Source: Chondrilla cf. caribensis
Taxonomy: Eukaryota > Porifera > Demospongiae > Chondrillida > Chondrillidae
NCBI GenBank assembly: GCA_964020155.1
Contig: OZ026560.1
Span: 1,985,001 to 2,049,000 of the forward strand
Length of the DNA: 64,000 bases
Reading direction: 5' to 3'
The translations under genes and the position numbers were made by a program. Of this stretch, positions 12,358 to 44,088 are shown piece after piece; within the stretch, counting starts at the first letter, position 1, and each line of letters begins with the position of its first letter. The notes under the pieces were generated by a model. It had not been told where the DNA came from. It worked only from the letters and a program-made list of their open reading frames with translations, and did not search any database.

Positions 12358-13610
12358 TTTAACTACTGCAGTTACACCTAGTCTAGCTAGCTAGACCGTC
12401 CCTAAGAGGCGCGGTCTAGCTAGCTAGACTACATTTAGGCCTACACCCAATTCCTAATAAGGCGCGACCTTTCCAATTTTGCAAATTCGAAAAGTCGGAT
12501 ATAGAAATTAATCCACGTTGCAAACTTCTTGTTACCACTCGCCGAGAGGGAGGCTGTGACTGCGAAATCACATCATGAGTTGGCAACCTGCTGGACAAAT
12601 CATTCTTAGCCTGGAAAAAACAAATGTGTTAGACTCTCTAGAATTCTTTTCCATTCTGGGAAATACAAACCTACATAAATGCCACAGTGGCCCATAAATA
12701 AGGGAGGCTACTTGAAAGCAGATGCAAACTCACCCACTCTTTCAAATGCCTCCAACACTCTGACATGGTAGTTGACTAACATGGCCTTATGACAGTAGAA
12801 CTTTGATAGCCCTCCTGGAAATCTTCTAACAACAGACAGTCCATGCACATCTGATGATCATATCGGTATCCACTAGCACTCTGGTGGGATAATAACTATC
12901 CAGTGCAGGAGTGAAATCCACTCCCCACTTGCATGCGCATGTGTGTAACAATTGACAAATTTTGCAATCCTAATGATTTAGTATTAATCATCATCTTCAT
13001 CCTATCCATGATAAAGTGATGATTATTTTGATCTCTATCGGAATGAACATACCATTTTACATTTTTATCATTACCACCATCCTTACCATTTTAGTTGCAT
13101 ATGCTTTCATTTTGCTTGTTTTTCTCCTATGTACATTTTCTATACTATCCGGCATTCACCTTAGCCTCACCAGGTATGTATATACCAGTGGCTTTTTAAC
13201 AAACATGTGTTTCTCCCCACTTTTAGTGTCCAATTTTTGCATGTCATCACCATAAAAATAAGTGATTTCGCTTTTTACTATAATCTATATCTACATCACC
13301 TCACTATATATCATTACCATCATTGCCATCATCATCATTACCAACTGAAGATTGAGCATAAACTAATTATACTAAAGTTATTATTGGTTAAACCACTCAG
13401 TCCATGCAACCATAGATACTCTATACTGTGTAGTATTTATAATGCAGCCCGGCAGTATTGTGTTGCTCACCACACCATTTATTATGCGTATACACGAGCA
13501 TCAAACGCCCCGGCGGCACGCCCCATCCAGATTAGAGCTTCATTGCGGGCGTGGTGATTACGATATAAATTGGTTACTATGGAGATCAGCTACGAATTTG
13601 TTATACAATA
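12358..13610. other. Intergenic region between divergent LEM-lyase and TTLL genes
   Basis: About 1.25 kb separate the two start codons. It contains a near-palindrome built on CTAGCTAGCTAGAC at 12380-12430, and a minus-strand open stretch (about 12614-12416) upstream of the LEM start with no recognised homology. 13320-13345 is CAT-rich simple sequence. Promoters of both genes should lie here, but I cannot pinpoint them. Confidence 0.5.
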
Positions 13611-32851
<19,241 letters not shown>

Positions 32852-32990
32852 ATAATCTTTTGATTGAACAATTACACATTATGGTCATATTTCTTATTAA
32901 AATTTTTAACCCAGTATAATAATATTATAATGTTAATATTATATTTTATGTCTAATAATATTTATTATTTGTTAATATATAATATGTAAT

Positions 32991-33087
32991 AATTATCACT
33001 CGTTTAGGACGGCAACATGGCTGTTATTGCCCGAGGGGCGAGTGCAATAACAGCCCTGTTGCCGTCCTAATTAAACGAGTGATAATT
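32991..33087. repeat. Long hairpin, arms about 40 bp
   Basis: AATTATCACTCGTTTAGGAC plus the following 20 bases are repeated inverted at 33044-33087, with a 13-base loop (33031-33043). It lies 140 bp after the TTLL stop and may be a foldback element end. 33100-34440 downstream shows no recognisable gene; 33590-33760 is a degenerate CTCATGTGTTTATG-type repeat. Confidence 0.65.
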
Positions 33088-34517
33088 GGCTTGTTGCATT
33101 TAAACCTTCGATAGTTGATTCCAATTCGGCTGAATTTCTTTCAAAAACTTCGATATTTCATTTCGATTTGGCGAAGCTAACAAGTCAAACGTCAATAATC
33201 TAGCCTTAGCGATAAACGACGCCGAAATTGTCGAGAAGGACAGGATAATGGCCACGCGTTCGGCAAAAAAGTTGCAGCGTTTCGATTTCACTTTAAACGA
33301 TGATTTTTTGAGGAGATGAACAAGCCATACGAACCAAATAACACGAATTCATCTACTTCTTGGGCTGTAAGAGTACTTTCTGAATGGTATGAGTGGAGGA
33401 TTGAGCATAGAACCGTTTATGAAGCTAGTGATTCGGCAGAGCTACTATTGACTGACAAAGATACACTATCCAAGCGTTAAGCCGGTTTGTAATGGAAGGG
33501 GAATGGAGAGCATTAACCACCTAAATCACCTAAGATTACACCGACATTGATATCAAGGAATTACTGGACTTTTAACTGTACACTATGCTTGTGTTCTCAC
33601 TGCTCTCGTGTGCTTACTCATTACTCTCATGCATTTATGTACTACTCTCATGTGTTTATGCAGTAATCCTCATGTGTTTATGCACTACACTCATGTGTTT
33701 CATATGCATTACACTCATGTGTTTATGTCTAATGTTCATGTGTTTATGTGAAAATGTTGTTGTATCATGTGTTTTTGTTATTGAAAACTTCAATAACATT
33801 CATTGGAAACAGTCGGTATTTCATTGGAAAGTGTTATTGTTTACTGTCTATCAAATAGTAGCCCAGGCCTCTTGCGCAAGTTAATCCACCTTAAAGTGTG
33901 CAATAACCAAAGTAAATGCACACTTTACTCCTTTGATCTCACAACCAACCATGCAACAAACGTATTTACTGCTCCCATAATATTAACATTGTATATATAT
34001 TATATACATGAATTTTCATTATAATAGCCGTGGTAAATTAATTATACAGTACTACTAACTGTTTACCACCATGTAAATATCCTTTGAATTCAATTACAGT
34101 ACATTATGCATTGTGTGAGTGCTTCATTTGCACCTTTGCAACAATAATAATATACACTCTTGATTATTAATTTTGATATTGCATCGATTATACCAATACC
34201 AAAATCATGCTAAAAAGAAGGTAGCATCATAATACGTATGGTTTGGGAAAGTCTTCCAGCAAGCTCATGCATGCAATATTGCAATGCACGTAATTTAATA
34301 TAATATTATAATAACCATACTAATAATTACATGTAATATAAAAAGAACTTGCATTTGAAGACTGCTTTAATTATAATTTGCTTCTATAGCAGCATATCTC
34401 TCAGGCACAGCTATGCATGTATACTAATTTGCTTTCTCTCTAGATGAGGCTTGGGCTGAATGCAGAGGATATGTTGGTCGAACTAGTCAGAGACAACCCG
34501 TGAGTTGTATATACAAC

Positions 34518-34755
34518 AGACTGTTGGTTGAGTGTACTGTACTGGGAACAGTTGGTTGAGCGTACTGTACTGGGAACAGTTGGTTGAGTGTACTGTACTG
34601 GGAACAGTTGGTTGAGTGTACTGTACTGGGAACAGTTGGTTGGGTGTACTGTACTGGGGACTGTTGGTTGAGTGTACTGTACTGGGGACTGTTGGTTGGG
34701 TGTACTGTACTGGGGACTGTTGGTTTGATGTACTGTACTGGGGACTGTTGGTATG
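34518..34755 (+). repeat. 28-bp minisatellite, about 8 copies
   Basis: Unit close to TTGGTTGAGTGTACTGTACT plus GGGAACAG (later units have GGGGACTG). It lies in the intron of the unidentified exon set. Confidence 0.85.
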
Positions 34756-35418
34756 TGTGTACTTGTGTACAGTGTGGATACATATGCCAGTGTACAGTGT
34801 AAATACGTACGTATATATGCCAGTGTACAGTGTGGATGTGTAAATTCATGTCATTTGCTTCCTTTGCATATTACATTTAGACTACATTTTGGATCAACTA
34901 CTACACAAACATGGAAAGGTGAGTGAACAGTGACCCTTGGCAACATAAAATATATAGATATTACTTCAATATACCTAGTGTACATACATATGTACATATC
35001 ATACACACTTACATTACCGGATACCCATATACTGGCAGATTACCATGTATGCAACATAAAAGCAGGGTATAGCTAGTAGCTAAACAGTACATGCATACGT
35101 ACTTGTATCCTGGTACATGGATAATTGATGGGTAGAATGAAGTGTAAAGAGTGCTGATATGTGCGCATGTGTGTGTGAGGTGCAGCACAGGTCACCAGAC
35201 TGGTTTTGTTGTTTAGGTATAATTGATTAAGAACCGGGCAGGATATCTGCCTACAGATATATGCCCATTATATATATGTCATCTACTGTATATCCCTACA
35301 GGATATTCTCTTCATTACTGATGTGAGACCAGACACTTCAATTTGTTGCACCCTCAGAGGGTGTTCTACCACAGTGAAACCGGCCATGAGCTACTCACAA
35401 GCATAGCCAACAAGGTAA

Positions 35419-35466
<48 letters not shown>
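35419..35466 (+). repeat. (GT)n microsatellite
   Basis: Uninterrupted GT run directly after a GTAAGT donor-like sequence. Confidence 0.9.
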
Positions 35467-35689
35467 ATGCATGAAATCCCTCTGTACATCAGAATCCTTA
35501 CATTTTCAGAAATTCTTACAGTTCCAACATTATTGTATGTGTGTTTGTGCACTAACACAAATAGAACCACAGATGGGCAGTTTGTTATAGGTGGATCCAT
35601 GAAAAGCTTGCTCCCAGACAACTAATATTTGAAATTTAAAGCTCATTACCTTGCTGTGGACCAAAGGCAAGATTTAGTCCCACGTACCA

Positions 35690-35836
35690 CTCTGTACCAT
35701 GCCAGACCTCTCTGTACCACGCTAGACCTCTCTGTACCACACTAAACCTCCCTGTACCACACTAGACCTCTCTGTACCACACTAGACCTCCCTGTACCAC
35801 ACTAGACCTCACTGTACCACACTAGACCTCACTGTA
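35690..35836 (+). repeat. 20-bp minisatellite, about 7 copies
   Basis: Unit CTGTACCACACTAGACCTCT with small variants. It lies between the unidentified exons and the POLG 3' end; the remainder of 35837-36080 shows nothing clear. Confidence 0.85.
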
Positions 35837-36080
35837 CGTAACGTTGTGGATGTGTTAACGTTAATGATTAAATGTGCATGCAGAGAAATGTTCTTTCCAG
35901 CATGTGCAGAACACATAACAGGAAAACATCCTAATTGAGACTACTTTGCTTTGTAGAAAACTATCATTAATAAATTAGTAACTCAACAGTATAAAATTGA
36001 TAGCAATAAAATGACACATGAAGGGCCACAAAATTAACTGTTTGTAGTAATACTGCAGTGTTGAGGGTAATGGATTTTCT

Positions 36081-39000
36081 TCAAGAAACTCTCTGATAGA
36101 GCATGTCACCATTGTCGGTCAGATTCAAAAGTTGGTAGATATCAAGAGCTTCACCTGCATAATACACAACAGTAAAACACTAATTAGACTAATATTTTAC
36201 AATCGTTAGGTGTAACAATATCATTTACCTATCATCATCGTTACAATGACAATTGTGCAACAATAAGACAAACCGCATATCAGACATAATAATGTACACC
36301 AAATCTGCTTGAATTTGTTCTTTGTATACAGAAAATTCAACAAACCATGAGGTATCTTGTATCCACTTTCTAGCCCTAGGTGATTCGAAGGAGTCTTGCA
36401 GTCCATATTCACTTCTTTACGAAGAACATGATCTATATCTACTGCACTGAAAAATGCCACGGACTGGCAAAAGTAAACTATAGATAAAATCAAATTTCAT
36501 TAGTACTCAAAAGGCACAATTGGTACCATTGGTAGGTCTTGAATTCCCAATTTGCTAGCAAACATGCATCTCGTTAATAAATTGGATATCTGCAGAGCCA
36601 AGGCAGCCCTGTATTTATCTTCTCTTTTCACCAAATAGCGCACCTGTTCAACAGAAGAATCAGTTATTGATACGTATACAATTTATTTATCATACCAGTC
36701 CATAGTTATGAATAAAATACCTCGTCATGAATGCTTATGCACAATCGTCCCTCAATGGAGTACTTTTCAAAAAGCCACTTCATACAAACCAACAACAAGT
36801 GAAGATAATCAACAGCTGAAGACTGGACTACCCAATTTATTCGGCTAGTAATAAACTGTATAATTGAAATCAAATCGCATCATAATAGCAATGATTGACA
36901 TGACTAATACAAAGTTAGGTCTCTCACTTGATCCCCTACATATCTTGGTTGCAATGCTTTAGTGATGGAGTTACCGAGTACAGGGGTTGTAGGACAGACG
37001 GAATTCGCAACTTCTTCCAGTTTATTGAATGTGTGTGATTCACTGCAGGTAAAACACAAACATTGTGATACTAACATTGTAGTATCATAGGTGACGATGG
37101 ACCAGAGTAACAATACGCACCTCCCGCCATCCCATTGGCGCGCTGAAACAATGTTAGATGCTGCATTTCTAGACTGCTGTGAAATTTTCTTCAATCCTTC
37201 TTGTGAAATGAAAGAGTCTTCCAAGATATTAACACCAACAATTTTGGCAAGGAATTCTCCAAATTTATTCAGCTTATACCTAGCAGAAACATTACTTACC
37301 AGTATGATCTCCAACATACATATTGTGTGGGACATTTATCCACTAAATATGCATCATTTCATGCTTTCACAATATCAACACTCACAAACAAGATCACCAA
37401 ACTACTTTACGCACTTTCTAGATCCTTTAGTAGATGTGTACAGAGCCTTGGCCCTCTCTTCAGCTTCCTCTAATGATAAGGATGGATTGAACTGTCGAAG
37501 AAGTAAAATTGCAAAAGGTTTTCCAGCACCATATATCCGTCCATAGTTTAAAACCTATAGTAGAGTATTTATGTCAGTGCAATAATGCAAAATATACACA
37601 GATGGATGATCAATTATACTATGTTACTGTACCATTGTAATCACCTTTGCATGGTTTCGGCTAATTCCAATGTTCTTGGCAGTTACAGAATGCAAGTCCG
37701 TGCCATCAACTTTATTACCTTGTAGGGTCATCCAGCCCAATGCAGTACAGCCATGCATCCCAACAAAATGGGCATCACCCAACACAGATGCTATCCACAA
37801 CTCCTGGCTGTCAACATCTGCTCCTACCAAGCAGTACCCAGGGGGTGCCTCTATTACAGATTTGAGCTCGGAGCCAACACGGTTCTCCTAAACCAACAGT
37901 AACATGTACTCGATGCAATTAATACTGCAACTATTAACTTGTACTTTTATATTTCATGCCACACATTAATTTTTCTTTGGTATGTGATACTTTCCAGTTT
38001 TCAGGAGCTTTCGAAAATACAGTTTGCTCTTTGTGTTTCTCAGACATTTCCTACTAAAAATGACCCTTGGAATCAAAACATTTAAGACTCATGAAGAATG
38101 GAACTACCTTTTCCAAACAAGGCTGTATTTTTAGAAAAGAACAATGTGTTAAGAGCTAATCCCATTTCTAGAACAAATCCGTGTTTCTAGATCAGAACAG
38201 GATTTTAGAACAATTAATTTGTATCTTTTTGATCAGAGCAGCACTTTTGGAACAAAATCATGTTTTCAGACTGAACAGTATGTTTAGAATGAAACAATGT
38301 TTAAACACTCCTGGAAACTGAATACTCTTTTATCAACTTTATGTATTGTTGGGGCACCTGCAACTGAACACAAACCAGAATACCTGTGCATTGCTTGCAG
38401 TGAGCCAGGTGGACTCAACGGCCCGTCGTGTTGCAGTCCCAGCAGTGATGAGTTTTGGAATAATTGCTCCTTGTGTTTGAGAATCGTCATACCACACCAC
38501 AAACTGATTACTGCAAATAAAACACACAATAACAACAGTACCCAACTGCAACTAAAGAACATTAAAAATCAAATGCAGACTGTGTGATAGATGAACCATA
38601 GCACTTCAGTGTCTGTCGCAGTACAAATACCGAGTGCTCCAACACCATCAATCACACCAGGAACTGAGGAAGTACCATGTTTACCGATTCAAAATAATGA
38701 TTATGTTAATAAGCTGCTTTTATTGGCTGTTAATTGGCATCAGTCAATGTCTGTGATTGAATTACTAGACAACTGGCAATTAACATATCTCAACATTCAT
38801 TGCATGGTGTTTTATTCAGCACATGATTCTAATTTATATTACATGATGATTGATTGGATCAATATAATATTACGTTAAACATTATAGAGAGTGATAACTG
38901 AACAAAGGTGACCATGATAAGACATGTGCTCATTTGTGAAATTTTGGTTAATGTGATTACTTTATACAATATTTGTGAAAATTGTACAGATATATTAGTG

Positions 39001-41633
39001 AATATCTACATATTTTATACATTAAATACAGACAATATATCTTACTGAATGCGATCTCTTGATATTCTCCAAAATGATAGCATAGAATTTAACTCCAATA
39101 TTCTCCGACCAATGAGACCTGCCTGTGATGATAAAATCCTGGACTCCATTTTGTTTTGAAAGTCCTTTGACAGTGGATTACCGACATTAAACTTGGGTCC
39201 ATTCTAGCAGAACAGCAAAATCCATATTATGAATATCATTGCAGAAGTGGTATAAATTCTCACCTTGTGTGGTAACTTGTGAAACTTATACTTTTGTTCA
39301 CTATCAGGCATGTACACTTCAATGCAGTCACTACCTTCATCTTCAAATAATGTCATGATATTTTCATGAGAATCAAGAAATTCATCAACTCCAACATCCA
39401 CATCAGTATCAGCTGCATTGCAAAGTTTGTCTTCAACTCTAATGTGCAAGAATAAACTTCAATACAAACTAATATAGGCAAGATTGACAAATTGGCAATT
39501 CACAGTCTACTAATATCATTGATGAATTGTTGTGAAGTTCCACTGGTGCCAACAAGGTAACCCCAGCCGAATTCCGGGTGATGGTACAGAGGATGCCCAT
39601 TCCATGTCATACGCAGGAGATAAGGTGATATCATAGTCTGAGCACTCAATAACACAGGGCCAGGCTGGAAGGAGGGATCACTTATTCTATCACACAGCTT
39701 ACGGTACCACCTACAAAAACACAATATACCATCAAATCTTGGACAAAGGCAAAACTACACACTTTTATGTACATGTTCAAAATGTTCTAATCTTTTATAA
39801 CTCACTGTGGCATTCCTGGCATGTGAACAACATATCTTCTTGGCTTCAGAATACTCAAATCCTCAAACGTCACAGGTAATATCTTAAAGTCACAATCCTC
39901 CTCCTGACTGCTATTATTGTAAATATTATTTGCAAAACTTGTGGAACTTTCTCTGATACTGGACATAATCCGTTGCATATCCCTTGTTGATGTACGCTTT
40001 CCACGATAGCTTTTCCTAGTCCAATCCAACCAAGCATACCAAGGGTCACTATGGTACCTAAAACAAAGGAATATTCAAATCCCAGTCTACATCGCATTCT
40101 AATTGACTACCTTTCTGAGAATGAACATGCTTCATCTGCCAATTTCATCAATTTAGCTTTCATTTCCTGTTCAAGATCTTTAAAAGCTTCCGAAGTATCA
40201 ACTAAAAATGCTTTCCATCTTTCAGATGTTGGCAAAAAGCAGGATCCCATCTCAAACATACCAGCCAAAGCCACAGGATGAGAACAAGATGTCAAAAACT
40301 GTGGGTACACAGCTTGAAATACTTTCAATGTTGCCATGCTGTCCTCAGCACAGTAACGCATTAAATGCTGGAGATGTACAATGGAAATATTTAGATACAG
40401 TGAAATTACAATAATCTACCAGAGTTTGTATAAGGAATATTCACCATACACAATATCTAAAGACCTTAAAATTACAATACAGCACATATACCTGATATAC
40501 ACATACTTGATATTGTTCTCTTATAGATTGGACTGTTCCTTTCACAAATACATCACGAGGTTCCTTATTCATGGTAGCACCACAGTAGTACTTATACACA
40601 TGCTCAAGAGAATTTGGCACTCCTATAGTCATCCACGAGCCTGAACGAAATTTGGGATTTTTACCAGCTTTTAGCCACTGCTGCTTTTGCAGTGTTGTGA
40701 GTCCAGCAACACACACATGAAGACTAAGTGTATCCAAAAACCTTGTATTGGTACCCTAAGAAGTAATCTAATATATTAATATATATATACAATACATCAT
40801 TGGCTAACATAAACACACAATCTCACATTAATAAAATATTCTTCTTTTATTCTTGCTCGATCATAACTGACATTGTGGCCTATGACCAACTTAGGTCTGG
40901 AATGATCTGTTGAGTGTAGGCACTGCAGTGGAATTAGCTCGCTGAGCTTACAGTAGTGCTTACTACCAGGGTCATGAACTGCAAAATAGTCCTCATCCGA
41001 TGTAGTCAAACGTTCACTGACCCAAGAATACCAATTTGTTGGAGATACAGCTGTGGCCAAAATGGGCCTATCACTTTCTGTCACACATACTTCAACATCT
41101 AAAATGAAAACATCCTCCTCTGGATAAGGGACAGGGATTGAAGTGTTTAAACTATATTTTGTCCAACCCGGACGGAAATTCCACTCCCTAGGAATAACGG
41201 GCGGATCTACATACAATAACCTTTCAGCTAGCTTCTTGTATGGTGCAACCTGTTGCATGGCTATGTGCTCAAAGTGCTCATGCAAACTTCCAAATAACTT
41301 AGGAAGGTCAAAAGAAACATCTGGTAGTTCAAAAGTGGAAGTATTCGTGATATTGTGGAGTTTCAAATGGCTCACTGCTCTTCCTATCTCTGAATGAGGC
41401 AAAGTTTCATCCTGGTTGTTTTTGAATATCTGCTTGTACATTGTGTTGGACAACATCTGAATCCCTAATGGACTAACTCTCTTTTCGGATCCACGTGCAC
41501 GTGCACAGCCATTTGTAGAGAAATATACACCATTAAGAGCAAAAACTAATCTCTTGACGCGTGTCATGGCAAAATTAGCCACATACTTCCACGTTGTTCG
41601 ACAACTAGCTTTAAATTGCAACGTATACATCAT
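36081..41633 (-). CDS. POLG: Mitochondrial DNA polymerase gamma catalytic subunit
   Basis: Exons (minus): 41633-40827, 40755-40507, 40367-40111, 40057-39806, 39710-39504, 39438-39264, 39203-39046, 38510-38384, 37887-37645, 37554-37415, 37279-37121, 37042-36928, 36855-36721, 36643-36527, 36463-36346, 36154-36081. The sum is 3333 nt, 1,110 residues, somewhat shorter than the vertebrate protein. N-terminus basic and Ser/Thr-rich, suited to mitochondrial import. Exonuclease motif [11 protein letters not shown] and motif [11 protein letters not shown]. Polymerase motif [21 protein letters not shown], motif [14 protein letters not shown], motif [12 protein letters not shown]. It replicates mtDNA in the matrix. 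The start is MMYTL at 41633, 66 bp from the divergent NDUFA8 start. No break was seen. Confidence 0.95.
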
Positions 41634-41699
41634 TGTAATTCAGTGGGCTAACATAAGCTTAAGGGCCCGTTCATCCGCCATTTGCAACCATTGGGGAAA
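41634..41699. promoter_or_regulatory. Compact divergent promoter of POLG and NDUFA8
   Basis: Only 66 bp separate the two start codons. The sequence contains an inverted CCAAT box (ACCATTGGGG, about 41688) and a YY1-like CCGCCATTTG (about 41676); NDUFA8 itself begins AAAATGGCGAC, also YY1-like. Both genes encode mitochondrial proteins. Motif calls are by eye. Confidence 0.6.
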
Positions 41700-42053
41700 A
41701 TGGCGACTGATACAAACTTAAATGCTGAAGAGGTCAACGTAACTTCAGCTGTCTTAATGGCTGGAGCTCATCATTATGGTAGATACTGTCAAGATAAGAA
41801 CGATGCGTTCATGAGTTGTCGGATGGAAACTAAAGATCCAAGAAAGTGCATCGAAGAAGGAAAAAATGTTACCAAGTGTGCACTAAATTTTTTCAGGAAG
41901 GTCAAAGGATCTTGTAGTGAAGCGTTTACTGAACATTGGACATGTTTAGATTACAACAATCAAGATTTCTCGCACTGTAGAAAAACTCAGAAGGCTTTTG
42001 ATGGATGTATGGCAGAAAAGCTCGGTTTGACGAGGGGAAAAAGTAACGAATAA
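41700..42053 (+). CDS. NDUFA8: NADH dehydrogenase 1 alpha subcomplex subunit 8 (complex I)
   Basis: Single-exon frame of 117 residues. Four CX9C motifs are visible (CQDKNDAFMSC, CIEEGKNVTKC, CSEAFTEHWTC, CRKTQKAFDGC), the double CHCH signature of NDUFA8, which is oxidised by the MIA40 pathway in the intermembrane space and packs on complex I. I choose ATG at 41700 (MATDTNLN). Shorter than the vertebrate protein, which has a longer tail. Lack of introns is unusual among its neighbours, which all have many. Confidence 0.93.
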   Translation: MATDTNLNAEEVNVTSAVLMAGAHHYGRYCQDKNDAFMSCRMETKDPRKCIEEGKNVTKCALNFFRKVKGSCSEAFTEHWTCLDYNNQDFSHCRKTQKAFDGCMAEKLGLTRGKSNE

Positions 42054-42365
42054 TGCCCAGGATAGACTAGTTGTTGAATATAGCTATGATGATACAATAA
42101 CGGTTCATATGTATGTTCTGTCTTTAATTATCTACTTATACTCCTTCTGTGTACGTACAATCAACGATACTTATACACTGATGTTGCCACCAAGTTGATC
42201 TAGTATAAGTAAGAGTAACCATACTAAAATCTGTTGCTAGTATTATTGACCTTGGCTATTGGAACGGCTCTTTGCTCAGTATTAGAGAGTAAACACCATT
42301 GCAATATTACAAGATTTTATAAAATCAAAGAGCACTAGTACTGACTACTTAGTATATATAGTATA

Positions 42366-43014
42366 TACGAACCGGCGAGTCGGTTGGTCACTTGTGCACT
42401 TCCTGGTGCCAACTTGGGGCAGGCGTTTATTACTGGCGCTTAAAAGGTGTCCTATACTCCAAAATGAGTGGCCATGGATGGCTCAAAGGAACCTTAAGGT
42501 CCTTTGCAGGTAGTACTGTTAACCATAGGTATGCACACATAACAATTGAAGCTGGCTGATTATACATGCATACATGAATCTTGTGCTGTACTTGTTGTCA
42601 CAATAATCATTATAGGTGTGATAATGTTATAATAACGTGGAATCTAACTGCATGAACAAAACTTTGAGGAGCACTGTCAGTGTCTCCAAAGCACGAAATA
42701 ATTTATCCGATATGTATTTGTGTGTTTATTTTCCGTTTAATTTGTTTAATAATTGTATATTCATTGAAAAATTGTTACCAAACTCAATACATGTTACAAG
42801 GGAGTTCTAAGGGAGGTCGATTATGCATTCTAAGCATGTCATGTGATTCGAACGCGCCAGATATCTCACGAGAGGGAGCTAGTGTGTTCCGTACCAAGTT
42901 GACTCCCCGTCCCAAGTTGACCGGCTCCAACACCTTCTAAGCGCCCGTAATAAACGCCTGCCCCAATTTGGCATCAGGAATTGCACAAGTGACCAACCGA
43001 CTCGCCGGTTCGTA
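42366..43014. mobile_element. TA-flanked MITE with about 85-bp TIRs
   Basis: The left arm beginning TACGAACCGGCGAGTCGGTT is matched in reverse complement at 42930-43014 at roughly 90 percent, with TA on both sides. A subterminal block holds GGAGTCAACTTGGTAC and GTCAACTTGGGAC motifs that recur in the 46.4-kb minisatellite. A partial copy lies at 49350-49430. 42054-42365 (NDUFA8 downstream) shows nothing else. Confidence 0.75.
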
Positions 43015-43164
43015 TATTATACGAACAGCGAATAGCTGTCAAGAGAAGAAACGAACACCTAGCAAACAATTATAGTGTCTAGGCTCTGATACAGAATGAT
43101 TTTCATTATTTAGATGAGGATAAAGTAGCAGAAAATTATGATTACATATACAGTGCACTGTACG

Positions 43165-44088
43165 TATACTATAGATAGATAGATAATTATTATTATAGTG
43201 CAACATGTCAACAATACAGACACTAGGACAAATTGTCCAATGAAGCACTTATAGATAGACAAAAATTATACACATGTAAAAACAACATGATCAGGAACAA
43301 AATCTGTCAGTCCACATAGTATAGATCTTCTTCATAATTGCTGGACTTTGACATGCAGCAGTTAGAATCAATACAACTTTAGCTTCATCATTCAAGGTTG
43401 GAAAATCAATATATTGCTCCATCATCTTCTTCATGAGGGGGAATCTACTGGTTTGCCACGCACTACAGTGCAGTAGCCAGTGATTTAAGTCTTCAATATC
43501 TCCCGACGAACACTCCCTGCAAACACGAAGCTCTCTTGGGATCTGTCTCCATCGCCCAGTCTCAATACGGAAATGAGCTGTTCCCCCCCTCAATTGCATT
43601 AGCACACGCCTATAGATCTTTGATTGAACATCGGCACACATGGGACTGATGCTGTCGCCAAGAGAATGGATTGCATGTAAAACACTCAACTTCGGCCGCT
43701 CTACCATCTCCTTCCTCCAGGACTCCAAAACCTTTCTCTGCGCAATATCACTTAACATACGCTTTACTTCATGCCAAGACATCCCCTGTAGACTCTGACC
43801 ACTAACATCAGACCATCCAAAAAGTGTGAGAACATCCTTAAGATTGTTCAGCCATGGACCCCTGGACACGGAAATGGCATCTTTAGCTGCTCTACGGATA
43901 ATACGGTTCTCAAACATGGGAGACAACAGAATCTTAAACCAGAAAACCACACATCTCAACCGAGCCTCCCACATTAAAGGGAAGCATGACATTTCTGCCA
44001 AAAGAGATACCCTAGGATGGTTCCTGCCCACTCCAAAATATGTTCTTAGAGCTCTCATATATACTTTAGAGTTCACAGCGCGTTTCAT
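43165..44088 (-). pseudogene. 5'-truncated LINE copy (ORF2 C-terminus)
   Basis: The minus frame 44088-43291 (265 codons) parallels the C-terminal quarter of the LINE at 22436-25996: VYMRALRTYFGVGRNHPRVS against VQLRALRMFFGVGTLHPKTS, and CRECSSGDIEDLNHWLLHC against its Cys-His motif. The 3' UTR ends in a (ATCT)n tail at about 43182-43165. Divergence shows a related but separate subfamily. Confidence 0.85.

Larger units (their letters stand above)
34444..35625 (+). other. Exon-like fragments of an unidentified gene
   Basis: 34444-34499 (MRLGLNAEDMLVELVRDNP) ends at GTGAGT and joins in phase to 34881-34918 (LHFGSTTTQTWK), which could join a short terminal exon at 35302 (YSLHY stop). A different open segment, about 35335-35414 (HPQRVFYHSETGHELLTSIANK), precedes GTAAGT, and 35568-35625 reads NRTTDGQFVIGGSMKSLLPDN stop. 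I could not unite these in one phase-consistent model and do not recognise the family. Confidence 0.3.

Noticed and set aside
34518..34755. CRISPR-like regular repeat
   Set aside because: Units abut directly with no unique spacers, and the genome is eukaryotic; this is a minisatellite.
38591..38878. 95-codon plus ORF within POLG introns
   Set aside because: Antisense to a POLG intron, no homology, no splice support.
41682..41699. Upstream TTG start for NDUFA8
   Set aside because: Non-AUG start is unnecessary; ATG at 41700 gives the expected N-terminus.
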